Shown here piece by piece: positions 17,361 to 26,228 of a stretch of 64,000 bases of DNA. Below the pieces are notes generated by a model. It did no database searches, was not told where the DNA came from, and saw only the letters and a program-made list of their open reading frames with translations. How positions within the stretch are numbered: position 1 is the stretch's first letter; every line of letters begins with the position of its first letter. A program made the translations under genes and the position numbers. This stretch comes from K189A clade bacterium. Lineage in GTDB: Bacteria; Pseudomonadota; Gammaproteobacteria; Pseudomonadales; Azotimanducaceae. The stretch spans positions 1 to 64,000 of the forward strand of contig CACMHG010000004.1 in assembly GCA_902613475.1 (NCBI GenBank), written 5' to 3'.

Positions 17361-18119
17361 TTATCCGATGGCTTCTTCGTTCTCTTTCAAGCCGAGCCAG
17401 GGTCGAAGGTAGCGCACGGCGAGGTAAATCGGCCCGGTATCCAGTGCGGCGACTAGCAGTTTGAAGACATAGCCCGAGGCGATAAATACCATCAGCTGGG
17501 GCCATATGGGTTCATCGGCATTCACCGGCAGGGCCGCTGCATAAAAGTGGGTCACTAGTATTACCGCGGTGGTATCTACAATTTGGCTGACCATGGTAGA
17601 AGCATTGTTGCGCAACCACAGATGTTTACCGTTGGTTAGACGCTTCCAAAAGTGGAACAGCCGCACATCGCAAAGCTGAGCTGCCAGATAGGCGACCATG
17701 GAGGCGGCGACGGCGCCAAAGGCCAGCTCGCGTACTTCGAAAAAAGTCGGCTCACGGCCTGCTGCGTCTACCAGAGGCTGTCCGTTGGCATCCAGGTCAA
17801 AGCCTGGGAGTACGCCACCGAGCCAGAGCAGGAAGATTACCCAGGCGTTCAGCAGCACACCCATCCATACCATGTCGTGCGCTTTTTTCTCGCCGTAAAG
17901 CTCGCTGATCAGATCCGTGCAGATAAACGTCACCGGGTAAGGCAGCACGCCAATCGCCACTACCATGGGGATATTGATGCCGAATACCGTAAACGAAAGA
18001 TCAAGAAACCGACTGATGCCCAAAATATTGAGCATGGCGAGGGTGCCCAAGAACATGCCAGACAGCACCAGAAATAGTCGCTGACGACGCTTTTCGTAAA
18101 TCTCGGGTGCTACTGCCAT
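17361..18119 (-). CDS. yhhQ: queuosine precursor transporter (YhhQ family)
   Basis: Integral membrane protein of 252 residues of the VUT/ECF-like family that imports the queuosine precursors preQ0/preQ1. About six hydrophobic helices are visible; family hallmarks are VLPYPVTFICTDLISELYGEKKAHDMVW (core YPVTFICTDLISELYG) and the later LAAQLCDVRLFHFWKRLT and LWLRNNASTMVSQIVDT. It starts with ATG at 18119, 33 bp after the 2-hydroxyacid dehydrogenase gene on the same strand. No preQ1 riboswitch is possible in this short gap. It supplies tRNA queuosine modification, independent of the PTPS homologue at 13.3 kb. Confidence 0.9.
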   Translation of the reverse strand: MAVAPEIYEKRRQRLFLVLSGMFLGTLAMLNILGISRFLDLSFTVFGINIPMVVAIGVLPYPVTFICTDLISELYGEKKAHDMVWMGVLLNAWVIFLLWLGGVLPGFDLDANGQPLVDAAGREPTFFEVRELAFGAVAASMVAYLAAQLCDVRLFHFWKRLTNGKHLWLRNNASTMVSQIVDTTAVILVTHFYAAALPVNADEPIWPQLMVFIASGYVFKLLVAALDTGPIYLAVRYLRPWLGLKENEEAIG

Positions 18120-18152
18120 GGTGCCTTTGTTCTTGTTTTCGTTCGCGCGTCG

Positions 18153-19160
18153 TTATCGAGGGTTGATGAGCCAGTCCTGATTCACACAGTTGTCTAAGGC
18201 GCCGGTGTCCAAATACTTCACGATTACCTCCCCACCCTTGAAACGCATGTCGTGAACACTCTCTGGGGTGAAAAAAGCGGAATGCGGCGTAATCAACAGC
18301 CGGTGATCTATCCACTCCTCATCAGCCGCCCAGGCCTTAATCAGGGGATGATCGGGGTTAGCAGGCTCCTCCGGCAGCACGTCTAAGCCTACGGCCTGCA
18401 CGTGATCTGCTCGAAGAGCCTCATACAAACCATCTAAATCAATGATTGGTCCGCGGGCAGTATTCACCAAAATTAGACCGGGCTTTGAGTGTGACAGCAC
18501 TTCGGCGTTAATCAGCTTTTCCGTGGCGCTTGATAACGGCAGGTGCAAACTCACCACATCACACTGAGCGAACAACTCCTCCAGCGAATGCACTCGTCGA
18601 ATGCCCACAGAAAGCTCCGCGCCATTTTCGCGGTAGGGGTCATACATGACCACATCCATGCCAAATGCCTTGGCTCGCAGCACGGCGGCGGTGCCGATAC
18701 GACCAAGACCGACGACACCAAAGGTACAGGCCGATAGACGCTTACCATATGGGTTCAATGCCGGGCGCCAAAGTCCACGCGGGTCTCTCTTCAGTTCCCG
18801 CGTATGGAAAGTAATACCCTTCATCAGTGACAGCATCAGCGCCATGGCATGATCGGCAACTTCTTGGGTTCCGTAGTCAGGCACATTGCACAGCGGTATC
18901 CCCATTTCCGCCCAGGCTTTGCCGTCAATATTGTCAAAACCCACCTTGGGGGTGACGAAGATACGGCACTTGGTCATCTTCTCCCGATACTCTTCTGGAA
19001 CATCGTTGACGCTGACCACGGCGTCGCAATTGGCCCACTGCTCATCAGTGACCTCGGTATAGCGCTCGCAAAACTCGGCACTGTGGCCGGGTACGCTGGA
19101 TTCTTCGATTTGGCGACCGTCGGGCCAGCGCATAGCGGGCCATAAAATTCGATAACTCAT
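18153..19160 (-). CDS. D-2-hydroxyacid dehydrogenase, CtBP-like
   Basis: NAD-dependent D-2-hydroxyacid dehydrogenase family protein, closest in look to bacterial proteins named C-terminal-binding-protein or phosphoglycerate-dehydrogenase-like. The NAD loop GVVGLGRIGTAA is near residue 160, the catalytic Arg lies in NTARGPIID, Glu in LPEEPAN and His in LLITPHSAFFTPES. The ATG at 19160 (MSYRILWP) was chosen because it follows a GAGGGG site; the frame stays open nine codons further upstream. Substrate unknown. It lies between a luciferase-like gene (93 bp upstream) and the queuosine precursor transporter. Confidence 0.87.
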   Translation of the reverse strand: MSYRILWPAMRWPDGRQIEESSVPGHSAEFCERYTEVTDEQWANCDAVVSVNDVPEEYREKMTKCRIFVTPKVGFDNIDGKAWAEMGIPLCNVPDYGTQEVADHAMALMLSLMKGITFHTRELKRDPRGLWRPALNPYGKRLSACTFGVVGLGRIGTAAVLRAKAFGMDVVMYDPYRENGAELSVGIRRVHSLEELFAQCDVVSLHLPLSSATEKLINAEVLSHSKPGLILVNTARGPIIDLDGLYEALRADHVQAVGLDVLPEEPANPDHPLIKAWAADEEWIDHRLLITPHSAFFTPESVHDMRFKGGEVIVKYLDTGALDNCVNQDWLINPR

Positions 19161-19253
19161 CCCTTTCCCCTCAAATGATCTGCTCAACGCAGCAGAGTCG
19201 AAGATGTTACGTTTTCGAGCGAGTTTTTTCGATGCCGAGCCGCGAGAAGTTAC

Positions 19254-20180
19254 CTAGGCAAGGGTCTCAGCCAAAAGCGCGACACTGGCCCGAAGTTTCG
19301 CCTCGGCTAAACCCGGTAAGCGCAAGCGCGTGGCCACCAGATGCGTCATGCCGAGAGTTTCCTGATAACGCTGAATCGCGTCCCTTACAAAGGCTCGGTC
19401 TCCAATCAGCGTCCAGTCATCAACGGTTTCGCCGGGCGCAAGCCGCGTATTGTCCACCTCCTGACTGAGCCGATCCTTCAGTGCGGCGATCTCAGCCGCG
19501 TCGTCGCACACAAATACTGTGCGCATTAAAGGAATGATCGAGGCCGGCGACACGCCTTCCTCTGCGGAAGCCTGCTGGTGTTTGGCGTAATTGTCCGCCA
19601 GCGTCGCCATACTCTCCATGGGCGAGGACAGATAGGGCAGACCCATGCGCCCAGCTTGGGCAAGCGCCTTGGGACCAAAGGCGGCCACCCATATCGGCGG
19701 ATGAGGTCGCTGCACAGGCAGTGGATATACCCTTACCGCGTTTTCCGCATCACCATCTAGTGAAATGGCCTCGCCTGCCCAAGCATCTTTCATCAGACCA
19801 AGGGTCCAGGCAAAGATGCGGCGCTTTTCAGCAACCGGCACGTGAAATGCCCGCAGCATTTCCGGCGCATAGCCACGCCCCACGCCAAGAAGCACCCGGC
19901 CGCCACTCAGCTGATCGAGCACGGCGACCTGCTCCGCCGCCTGCAGCGGATTACGCAGGGTCAGCAAGTAGGAGGTCGTTGCCAGCTTGATCGATGTCGT
20001 TGTCGCCGCAGCACTTGCCAGCAGCATCAGCGGGTCTGGCAGCGCGCCTTCACCGAAATGATTTTCTGGCAGCCAAAACGACTCATAGCCGTGGCTTTCG
20101 GCAAAGGCAGCCTGTTCGCCAATACCCGCAGCGCTGGGCGCGTTGAGTTGCCAAGGGGTAATACCCAAATGCAGCGTCAT
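19254..20180 (-). CDS. LLM class flavin-dependent oxidoreductase
   Basis: Bacterial-luciferase-like (LLM) TIM-barrel protein of 308 residues, likely using FMN or F420. Signature segments are the N-terminal ITPWQLNAPSA, FWLPENHFGEGALPDP, LRNPLQAAEQVAVLDQLSGGRVLLGVGRG (core DQLSGGRVLLGVGRG) and PHPPIWVAAFGPKAL. The substrate is unknown. Its ATGA start overlaps the stop of the secreted protein gene upstream by 4 bp, so they are probably cotranscribed. It is one of six LLM-family genes in the window and is distinct in sequence from the group near 52-60 kb. Confidence 0.87.
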   Translation of the reverse strand: MTLHLGITPWQLNAPSAAGIGEQAAFAESHGYESFWLPENHFGEGALPDPLMLLASAAATTTSIKLATTSYLLTLRNPLQAAEQVAVLDQLSGGRVLLGVGRGYAPEMLRAFHVPVAEKRRIFAWTLGLMKDAWAGEAISLDGDAENAVRVYPLPVQRPHPPIWVAAFGPKALAQAGRMGLPYLSSPMESMATLADNYAKHQQASAEEGVSPASIIPLMRTVFVCDDAAEIAALKDRLSQEVDNTRLAPGETVDDWTLIGDRAFVRDAIQRYQETLGMTHLVATRLRLPGLAEAKLRASVALLAETLA

Positions 20181-21112
20181 AACTCGCCTTGTCGTTGTAC
20201 TAATAGCATGGCGAGCATGGTAGAGCGCAGTGCGTCACGATGGCGTGTAAAGGCAAATTCTTGATAGAGCGGATCGTCCGTGAGAAGCAAACAGCGCATC
20301 TTGGGCTCTGCCTCGGTGGCGCAGCGAAACTCCACCCGGTTACCAAAATTATTGCCGGCCCTGCCATAGTCACCAAAATCCGCGCCACTGTTTTTTTCCG
20401 AAGGCCGCCAAAACGACGTCCAGTTCGCCGGCATTCCTGGAATCTCCTGATTCACAGAGGTCAGCGTGTTTGCCGCGGTCTTGGTGAGCAACGATTTCAG
20501 CCCAGCCCCTATATCATCGTTTATGAGGCCCTCTCCGATCTCGGCGATCTCATCACAAAGCTTCGGGCCATTGGATTCCAGGCGCACATCATCAATAGGA
20601 AAACGATCAAAGCGATCCTGCATATTGAAAGCCCACCAGCGCCCCGTATACACGGGCACGACTCGCGACGGCGTAGAAACATCCTGCAAATAGCTCAGCA
20701 GTTCGCCAAAAGCCTCCAGTCTCTGCCGAGACTCGGGAGCAGATTTGAGTTGCCCCAAGACCTCCTCGAAGCGAGAGTTAAATCGCGTAGCGAACATACC
20801 TATGACACGCTGACTGTCATCGCGGGTAACGTCGTAATAATTCCAGCGGAACATGCGACCGAAAAAATTCCCCTTGGCGTTGGCAACGTTTGCCCGCACG
20901 ACGTAGCGCATCTCCAGCGCAGAAAGCGGGTCGTGACTGTGTTGCGCCAGTGCGGTATCCATATCCTGCCAGGCCGTCATGCAGCGGCTTAGCTGCTTGG
21001 CAGACATGAATGTCAGCTGCTGGTGCAGCTCGCCCTGATAAGCTTGGGTGCTGGCACTAAGCCACAGCGACGCAAAAAGGAGGGCGCTCCTCCAGTGCAT
21101 AAACTTCTTCAT
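20177..21112 (-). CDS. secreted protein, possibly degenerate PLC/S1-P1 nuclease-like
   Basis: Unassigned exported protein of 311 residues with a signal peptide (MKKFMHWRSALLFASLWLSASTQA, core SALLFASLWLSASTQA) cleaved before YQGELHQQ. ELHQQLTFMSAKQL and LLSYLQDVSTPSRVVPVY resemble the zinc-binding helices of phospholipase C/P1-nuclease-like proteins, in which a helix reads HYLQDxxxPxH, but here those histidines are Ser and Arg, so metal binding looks lost. This relationship is tentative. The start MKKF at 21112 was chosen for the signal peptide; the gene then overlaps the 3' end of folK by 56 bp. The downstream LLM gene overlaps by 4 bp. Confidence 0.6.
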   Translation of the reverse strand: MKKFMHWRSALLFASLWLSASTQAYQGELHQQLTFMSAKQLSRCMTAWQDMDTALAQHSHDPLSALEMRYVVRANVANAKGNFFGRMFRWNYYDVTRDDSQRVIGMFATRFNSRFEEVLGQLKSAPESRQRLEAFGELLSYLQDVSTPSRVVPVYTGRWWAFNMQDRFDRFPIDDVRLESNGPKLCDEIAEIGEGLINDDIGAGLKSLLTKTAANTLTSVNQEIPGMPANWTSFWRPSEKNSGADFGDYGRAGNNFGNRVEFRCATEAEPKMRCLLLTDDPLYQEFAFTRHRDALRSTMLAMLLVQRQGEL

Positions 21113-21578
21113 CGGTTTCAAGCTCATCGAGTAAGCGGGCAATAGACTTCTCCAAACCGGGCCAAATTGCGTCAGGCATCAGTTGGGCTGCTGGCTTAAG
21201 AACAAAAAGGCGGTCGACGGCCCGGGGGTGTGGCAAGGTAAATTCGTCGCTTTGTCGGGTCTGTTGATCAAACAGCAGCAAATCAAGATCAAGTTCGCGA
21301 GGGGCATTTCGCTCGTATTTTTCCGCGCGACCAAAGTCACGCTCAATGCGCTTCAGTTCACGCAGCAAGGTTTCTGGTTGCAAATCATCCAAAGCCTCAA
21401 AGGCGACCGCTGCATTCACAAAGTCACCCGAATCTGGGGGACAATTCACCGGCGACGTTTTAAAAAGTTCAGAGCAGCGCAAGCTTTTAGGTTGGGCGAA
21501 AGCCGCGAGCGCATGTATTGCCGCCACGACAATTTCCGTAGACTCGCCCTGATTCGATCCCAACCCTACCAGTACCAT
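21057..21578 (-). CDS. folK: 2-amino-4-hydroxy-6-hydroxymethyldihydropteridine pyrophosphokinase
   Basis: Folate-pathway kinase that moves pyrophosphate from ATP to 6-hydroxymethyl-7,8-dihydropterin. The signature VLVGLGSNQGES opens the protein (ATG at 21578); LLRELKRIERDFGR, APRELDLDLLLFD (residues about 90-102, with the metal-binding Asp pair) and LPHPRAVDRLFVLKP are all family motifs. 173 residues is normal. No folB or folP gene lies beside it. The PTPS-III homologue 7 kb away could supply its substrate. The overlap with the next gene's signal-peptide region suggests cotranscription. Confidence 0.93.
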   Translation of the reverse strand: MVLVGLGSNQGESTEIVVAAIHALAAFAQPKSLRCSELFKTSPVNCPPDSGDFVNAAVAFEALDDLQPETLLRELKRIERDFGRAEKYERNAPRELDLDLLLFDQQTRQSDEFTLPHPRAVDRLFVLKPAAQLMPDAIWPGLEKSIARLLDELETDEEVYALEERPPFCVAVA

Positions 21579-21695
21579 CGCTGCTCGTGTCTCCGTTTTA
21601 ATCGCAAATACATGCGCTTCCGCCCTGTCGGGATACTAGCACTGTGAGGACAAGAATTAGGTGTCTCTGATCGATGATCGTGCCGCAAAACGTGA

Positions 21696-23150
21696 CTAGC
21701 GAATCACCACATAGTAGAAACGACCGGTGCGAAATATCCGCAGCAACAGCTGACGATTATCGCGTCGCACTGCTTCTCGCAGACTCGCGATATCCTCTAC
21801 TGCGATGCGATTGGCTCCGACGATAATGTCACCTGCGCGCAGGCCAAACCCATAGGCTGGACTGCGTCGCTCCACCTCGGTTGCCACCACCCCTGCCCCG
21901 GCAATGCGCTCTTCCTCCTGACGCAGGTTTTGCAGCTGAACACCCCGCAGCCGAGGGGTCAGGCTTTGGCCGGCTATCGCCTGCTGCTCGTCGGCGACAA
22001 TTCGCAGTGTCGTACGCTGTTTCTTGCCTTGACGCACATATCGAACATCGACCTCGTCGCCAATGAACATCACGGCGGCTTGGGCAGAATAATCCGCCAC
22101 ATTGAGGATAGGGTTGTCGCCCATTTGAACGATAACATCTCCGGGTTCTAGACCAGCCTTCTCGGCGGAACTGCCAACTTGTACATCGACGACGACAACT
22201 CCTTGGGGTATGCCGTCTCCGGAAATGACGCCGAAGGCTTTGGCCAGTTCTCGGTTGAGCGGCTGTACAATCGCCCCGACAAAGCCGCGATTAACCTCAC
22301 CCTTTTCGATGAGCTGTGCGGTTACAGCGCTGACCATGTTGGCGGGTATCGCAAATCCGATACCGATATTGCCGCCGCTGGGGGCAAAAATCGCGGTATT
22401 GATCCCCACGAGCTGTCCATTTAAGTCCACCAAGGCACCACCGGAATTGCCGGGATTAATGGGGGCGTCGGTTTGAATGAAGTCCTCATACCCCTCAATT
22501 CCAAGTCCACTGCGCCCCAGAGCACTGACAATCCCTGAGGTAACGGTCTGGTTGAGGCCAAAGGGATTACCAATGGCGACCACAAAGTCTCCCACCCGCA
22601 GCTGGGCGCTATTCGCATATTGAATCGCCACCAAATCTTCCGCAGGCACCTGTAGCAAAGCGAGATCCACGTCGGGGTCCATGCCGATTAGGGTGGCCTC
22701 CAGTGTTCGGCCATCCGAAACGCCCACGCTGATTTCATCAGCACTTTTCACCACGTGCGCGTTAGTGACGATATACCCTGCCGCCGCGTCGACCACCACA
22801 CCAGAACCGGCGCTTTGAGTGCGCCGATAGCGTTGACGACTTTTCGGTACGTTAAAAAAACGACGAAAGAACGGGTCTTCTAGCAATCGATTACTCTCGC
22901 GCACGACAGACCGTGTGGCTATGTTCACTACCGCCGGATTCACGCGCTCCAACATGTCAGCAAGGCTGGGCAGGGGCTGAGAAGGATCGCCCTCATTGCG
23001 CCCAGGCACGGAAGTTGGAAAGGCCACCAGCTGCGCCCCATATGCCTCGACTTTCGGGGCCTTAACATCACTGGCGGCAACTGGCGTACACCACAGCAGC
23101 GCAGCCACCGCGGTAACAAATGCAGTCAGTGAAGTTGAGGGTAGATGCAC
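21696..23150 (-). CDS. degQ: Do family periplasmic serine protease (DegP/DegQ)
   Basis: Periplasmic trypsin-fold protease and chaperone of the HtrA family. An N-terminal signal peptide (SLTAFVTAVAALLWCTPVAAS) is followed by the protease domain with His in TNAHVV (about 127), Asp in DPDVDLALLQV (about 157) and Ser in PGNSGGALVD (about 231), then two PDZ domains (about 280-370 and 390-480). 484 residues matches DegP/DegQ/MucD; which subtype is not certain. The start is GTG at 23150 with a GGAG site 6 bases upstream. It is transcribed alone or with the MFS gene 15 bp upstream. Confidence 0.92.
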   Translation of the reverse strand: MHLPSTSLTAFVTAVAALLWCTPVAASDVKAPKVEAYGAQLVAFPTSVPGRNEGDPSQPLPSLADMLERVNPAVVNIATRSVVRESNRLLEDPFFRRFFNVPKSRQRYRRTQSAGSGVVVDAAAGYIVTNAHVVKSADEISVGVSDGRTLEATLIGMDPDVDLALLQVPAEDLVAIQYANSAQLRVGDFVVAIGNPFGLNQTVTSGIVSALGRSGLGIEGYEDFIQTDAPINPGNSGGALVDLNGQLVGINTAIFAPSGGNIGIGFAIPANMVSAVTAQLIEKGEVNRGFVGAIVQPLNRELAKAFGVISGDGIPQGVVVVDVQVGSSAEKAGLEPGDVIVQMGDNPILNVADYSAQAAVMFIGDEVDVRYVRQGKKQRTTLRIVADEQQAIAGQSLTPRLRGVQLQNLRQEEERIAGAGVVATEVERRSPAYGFGLRAGDIIVGANRIAVEDIASLREAVRRDNRQLLLRIFRTGRFYYVVIR

Positions 23151-23165
23151 GAGGTGTCTCCTTTA

Positions 23166-24428
23166 TCAGGCTTCAGTCTTCTCTGGCGTCACATCCCGAA
23201 AGGTTTTGATGCGCGCTGGGCTGCTAGTGAAAAACACGATGGCGAGGGCCGCCGCAGACAACATGACACCAGCAAGATAGGGTTGAGTGTACGTCGTGCC
23301 TCCAAAAGCATCAAAAATGAGGCCCATCCCATAGGGCCCCATGGCAACCCCTGTCACGCTGATGGCATTTGCTCGGGCAAATACTCGCGCATAAATCTGT
23401 GGCGGGTATATCTCTGCCAGCCACAGCGGCTGCGTCATCAGTAAGTTGCCAACACTCAACCCGAAAAGACCTGCCGCCAGCACGGCAAATGCACCGTTGG
23501 GAGCGAGTGCAATGCAAATCAAACCAAGTACCTGTAGGCAAAGATTGCCCAAGGCGAACCAGCGAATGGGTATACGCGACACGAGCCAGCCGCCGAAAAA
23601 GCGACCGCTGATACTGCAGATCGACAGCACCTGCACCGCAAACGCCGCGGTTTGGTAGTCTGTGATTTGTTCGACGCGGCTGTATAGGTGGGCTATGCCG
23701 CCCACCTGCGCCGCCATCGTCAGCACATAGGCCAAGGCCATGAAGACAAAAAACCGACTGTTAACTGCAGAGGTCAACAGGGCGGCGTTGTTGTCCATGG
23801 TCTGGGCGCTAGGGCTAACCGCGCTGCCTGGGGGCTGGCGCACCAAGAAACACAGTGGCACCACAAGTAAAACAAGCAATAGCCCAAGTAGCGGCATGGT
23901 GTCTGAAACGCCAATGGAGTTGAGCCAATAGGCGGACAGTGGCGTCAATACCACCCCACCTAAGGACAATCCTGTGGACGTTAGCGCCAGAGCCATGGAC
24001 CGTTCTGCACCAGGAAACCACTGGGTAATAAGCGTGGTCGCGACCACTAATGAAATACCGGCATTCCCCACACCAAAGAGGGAAAACAAACCGTATACCT
24101 GCCAAACCTGTGTTGCCCATCCCACCAGGCCCAGCGCGGTGCCCGCCAAGAGCGCACCGGCGATCATGATCGTGCGGACGTTGAAACGAGCCAGCAGTGC
24201 AGCAACGTAGAGGCCAGCCACACCACCCACGACGAAGAACAGACTCACCGCGAAGGAGATATCGCTCACCGGCACAGCCAGTTCTGCAGACAGCCGGTTG
24301 ATGTACACCGCCATGTTGTAGAAACCCAGGCCCGAGCCGACGGTTTGGATCAACATCAACGCTCCGACAATTACCCAGCCATGGTGTCGTGTGCCTGGGG
24401 GCTGTGCGGTCTCTTTTGTCATGGGCAT
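23166..24428 (-). CDS. MFS transporter, oxalate/formate-antiporter-like
   Basis: Twelve-helix major facilitator of 420 residues from the ATG at 24428 (MPMTKETAQPPG; a second ATG two codons on is equally possible). The first helix region HGWVIVGALMLIQTVGSGLGF and the loop AALLARFNVRTIMIAGALL are like monocarboxylate or OxlT-type MFS proteins. The C-terminal half ends FFTSSPARIK. The reading frame is open 35 codons further upstream without a ribosome binding site, which I left out. The substrate is unknown. It is followed at 15 bp by the Do-family protease gene. Confidence 0.83.
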   Translation of the reverse strand: MPMTKETAQPPGTRHHGWVIVGALMLIQTVGSGLGFYNMAVYINRLSAELAVPVSDISFAVSLFFVVGGVAGLYVAALLARFNVRTIMIAGALLAGTALGLVGWATQVWQVYGLFSLFGVGNAGISLVVATTLITQWFPGAERSMALALTSTGLSLGGVVLTPLSAYWLNSIGVSDTMPLLGLLLVLLVVPLCFLVRQPPGSAVSPSAQTMDNNAALLTSAVNSRFFVFMALAYVLTMAAQVGGIAHLYSRVEQITDYQTAAFAVQVLSICSISGRFFGGWLVSRIPIRWFALGNLCLQVLGLICIALAPNGAFAVLAAGLFGLSVGNLLMTQPLWLAEIYPPQIYARVFARANAISVTGVAMGPYGMGLIFDAFGGTTYTQPYLAGVMLSAAALAIVFFTSSPARIKTFRDVTPEKTEA

Positions 24429-24639
24429 CGCCGATTTGAATCTTCGTAGGTAGGCCTCAGAGCAGGGTGCTGGCATCCCAAGGCAGCCACCGACTATAGA
24501 ATTCGCACCGCGAAACGTCCACGTTGGCAGCATGGGCGACAGCAGGTAAGAAAAGGACTGATGTGGGTCGCGCTATTGGGTCACCAATATCGCCACTGGG
24601 CTGTTAAAGACCTACTTGGCCCAACCTGAGTGAGAGCGC

Positions 24640-25428
24640 CTAGGCGGCGTCAATGTAGCCGTTAAGGCGCAGGGCTTCCATAAGACCAACCAAGATCAAA
24701 TCCGTTACCACATGATCGAACAAATCTTCGCGATAAAAGAGGCTAGAGAATCCACCTGTGGCAATGACCATGGGTGGTTCGTCAGCAAAGGCCTCTGCAG
24801 TCATTTGCCTGACGAATTCGCGCACCATGCCGACATTGCTCCAGTACAGGCCGCTTTGAATGCTCTCGGTGGTTGTTTTACCGATTGCGGTTCGCGTCGG
24901 CTTGATCTCTACTGAGGGCAGCTTAGAAGTTTTGGCCTCTAGCGCCTCCATGGCCAAACGCATGCCGGGCATAATGTTGCCGCCCAGGAACACGCGCTCC
25001 TTTGTAATGGCGCAAACAGTTGTCGCCGTACCAAAGTCCACGACGATCAAATTGCGATCGGGGAATAGCTTTACCGCGCCCATGGCGTCGGCAATGCGGT
25101 CACTGCCGACTTCCTTGGGGTCCTTGTAGGCGATCTTCAGCCCAGTCTTGAGTCCGGGGCGCAAGATCATGGGTTCAATGTCGAAATACTTCTGGCAGCA
25201 GGATCGCAGGGTGTAATTGAGCTCCGGTACGACTGATGAAATTGCTACGGTATCGATACTCGCCGGTTCGATGCCGTTTTCGCGTAGGGCCCCGCGCAAA
25301 AAAACACCAATTTCATCCGAGGTACCTCGGCTTGTGGAAGCGTAGCGAAACTGACTGACCAGCTCTTCGGCATCAAAGACACCACAGAAAATCTGACTGT
25401 TACCTACATCGAGCACCAGAATCATCAT
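24640..25428 (-). CDS. coaX: type III pantothenate kinase
   Basis: Cytoplasmic kinase that phosphorylates pantothenate in CoA synthesis; type III enzymes need a monovalent cation and are not inhibited by CoA. The ASKHA-fold phosphate motif LVLDVGNSQI is at residues 4-13, and PDRNLIVVDFGTATTVCAI (core DFGTATT) and ATGGFSSLF are later family signatures. 262 residues is normal. The ATGATG start overlaps the panC stop, so panB-panC-coaX form a translationally coupled CoA operon. No panD is seen, as is common. Confidence 0.95.
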   Translation of the reverse strand: MMILVLDVGNSQIFCGVFDAEELVSQFRYASTSRGTSDEIGVFLRGALRENGIEPASIDTVAISSVVPELNYTLRSCCQKYFDIEPMILRPGLKTGLKIAYKDPKEVGSDRIADAMGAVKLFPDRNLIVVDFGTATTVCAITKERVFLGGNIMPGMRLAMEALEAKTSKLPSVEIKPTRTAIGKTTTESIQSGLYWSNVGMVREFVRQMTAEAFADEPPMVIATGGFSSLFYREDLFDHVVTDLILVGLMEALRLNGYIDAA

Positions 25429-26228
25429 GCAATATCCCTTAGCGGCAATGAGTCTTCTGCTGCGTCGACGGGTACGTTGTCGATCAGCCGCACGGCCTTA
25501 TCGCCCTCGCCAACAACCACTGCACCGCAACGGCGCATTCCAACGGTTTCCACATAAGCAACCTGCATGCCTGCGGCCTCCAGCATTTGGCGCGCGTGCT
25601 CATCGCTCGCGGCGTCGGCCAAAAGTCGATTGAAGGAACCGGCCAATTGCCTCCCTTTATCCGTCAACAATCGATTGCGCGAAGACATGGCCAGCCCGTC
25701 GGTCTCGCGCACGATCTCGCAGCCAACAATTTCCACCGGCATAAAAAAAGTGTGGCACATGTCCTTGATCAGCGTGAATTGCTGAAAGTCCTTTAGCCCA
25801 AAGTAAGCGCGATTTGGACGCACCAGATTCAGCAGCTTCATCACCACGGTTAACACGCCGGTAAAGTGTCCTGGTCGGTCCGTGCCGCACAGCTGGCGCG
25901 AAAACGAATCTTCATTGAGTTGGTACCGATAACCGTCCGCATAGATCTGGGAGTAGTCTGGCAGAAGTACCCAATCGACCCCGGCAGCCTTGGCGGCAGC
26001 TAGATCGGCCTCCAGCGTACTTGGGTACTTAGCAAGATCGGCAGAATCGTTGAACTGAGTGGCGTTAACGTAGATCGACAACACGGTAACGTCATTGTTA
26101 TCGACACTGGCGCGTATTAAGGACAAGTGTCCCTCATGCAGGGCACCCATGGTGGGCACAAAGCCCACCCGGCCGCTGAGGCTGCCACGTACCGCCTGCC
26201 ACTCGCCCATGCAGTGAACAATGTTCAC
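25425..26228 (-). CDS. panC: pantoate-beta-alanine ligase
   Basis: ATP-dependent synthetase that joins pantoate and beta-alanine into pantothenate. The HIGH-like motif FVPTMGALHEGHLSLI is at about residues 23-38, ATP-binding FGLKDFQQF is central, and the KMSKS-like loop MSSRNRLL follows. 267 residues is slightly below E. coli (283). The start is GTG at 26228 with GAGG 7 bases upstream, and its GTGA overlaps the panB stop; its own stop overlaps the coaX start. Regulation is likely only through the panB promoter. Confidence 0.96.
   Translation of the reverse strand: MNIVHCMGEWQAVRGSLSGRVGFVPTMGALHEGHLSLIRASVDNNDVTVLSIYVNATQFNDSADLAKYPSTLEADLAAAKAAGVDWVLLPDYSQIYADGYRYQLNEDSFSRQLCGTDRPGHFTGVLTVVMKLLNLVRPNRAYFGLKDFQQFTLIKDMCHTFFMPVEIVGCEIVRETDGLAMSSRNRLLTDKGRQLAGSFNRLLADAASDEHARQMLEAAGMQVAYVETVGMRRCGAVVVGEGDKAVRLIDNVPVDAAEDSLPLRDIA

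Noticed and set aside
20240-20992. 250-codon plus-strand frame opposite the secreted protein gene
   Set aside because: The minus-strand product has a clean signal peptide and operon-like overlaps; the antisense translation is rich in Arg and Cys with no recognisable pattern.
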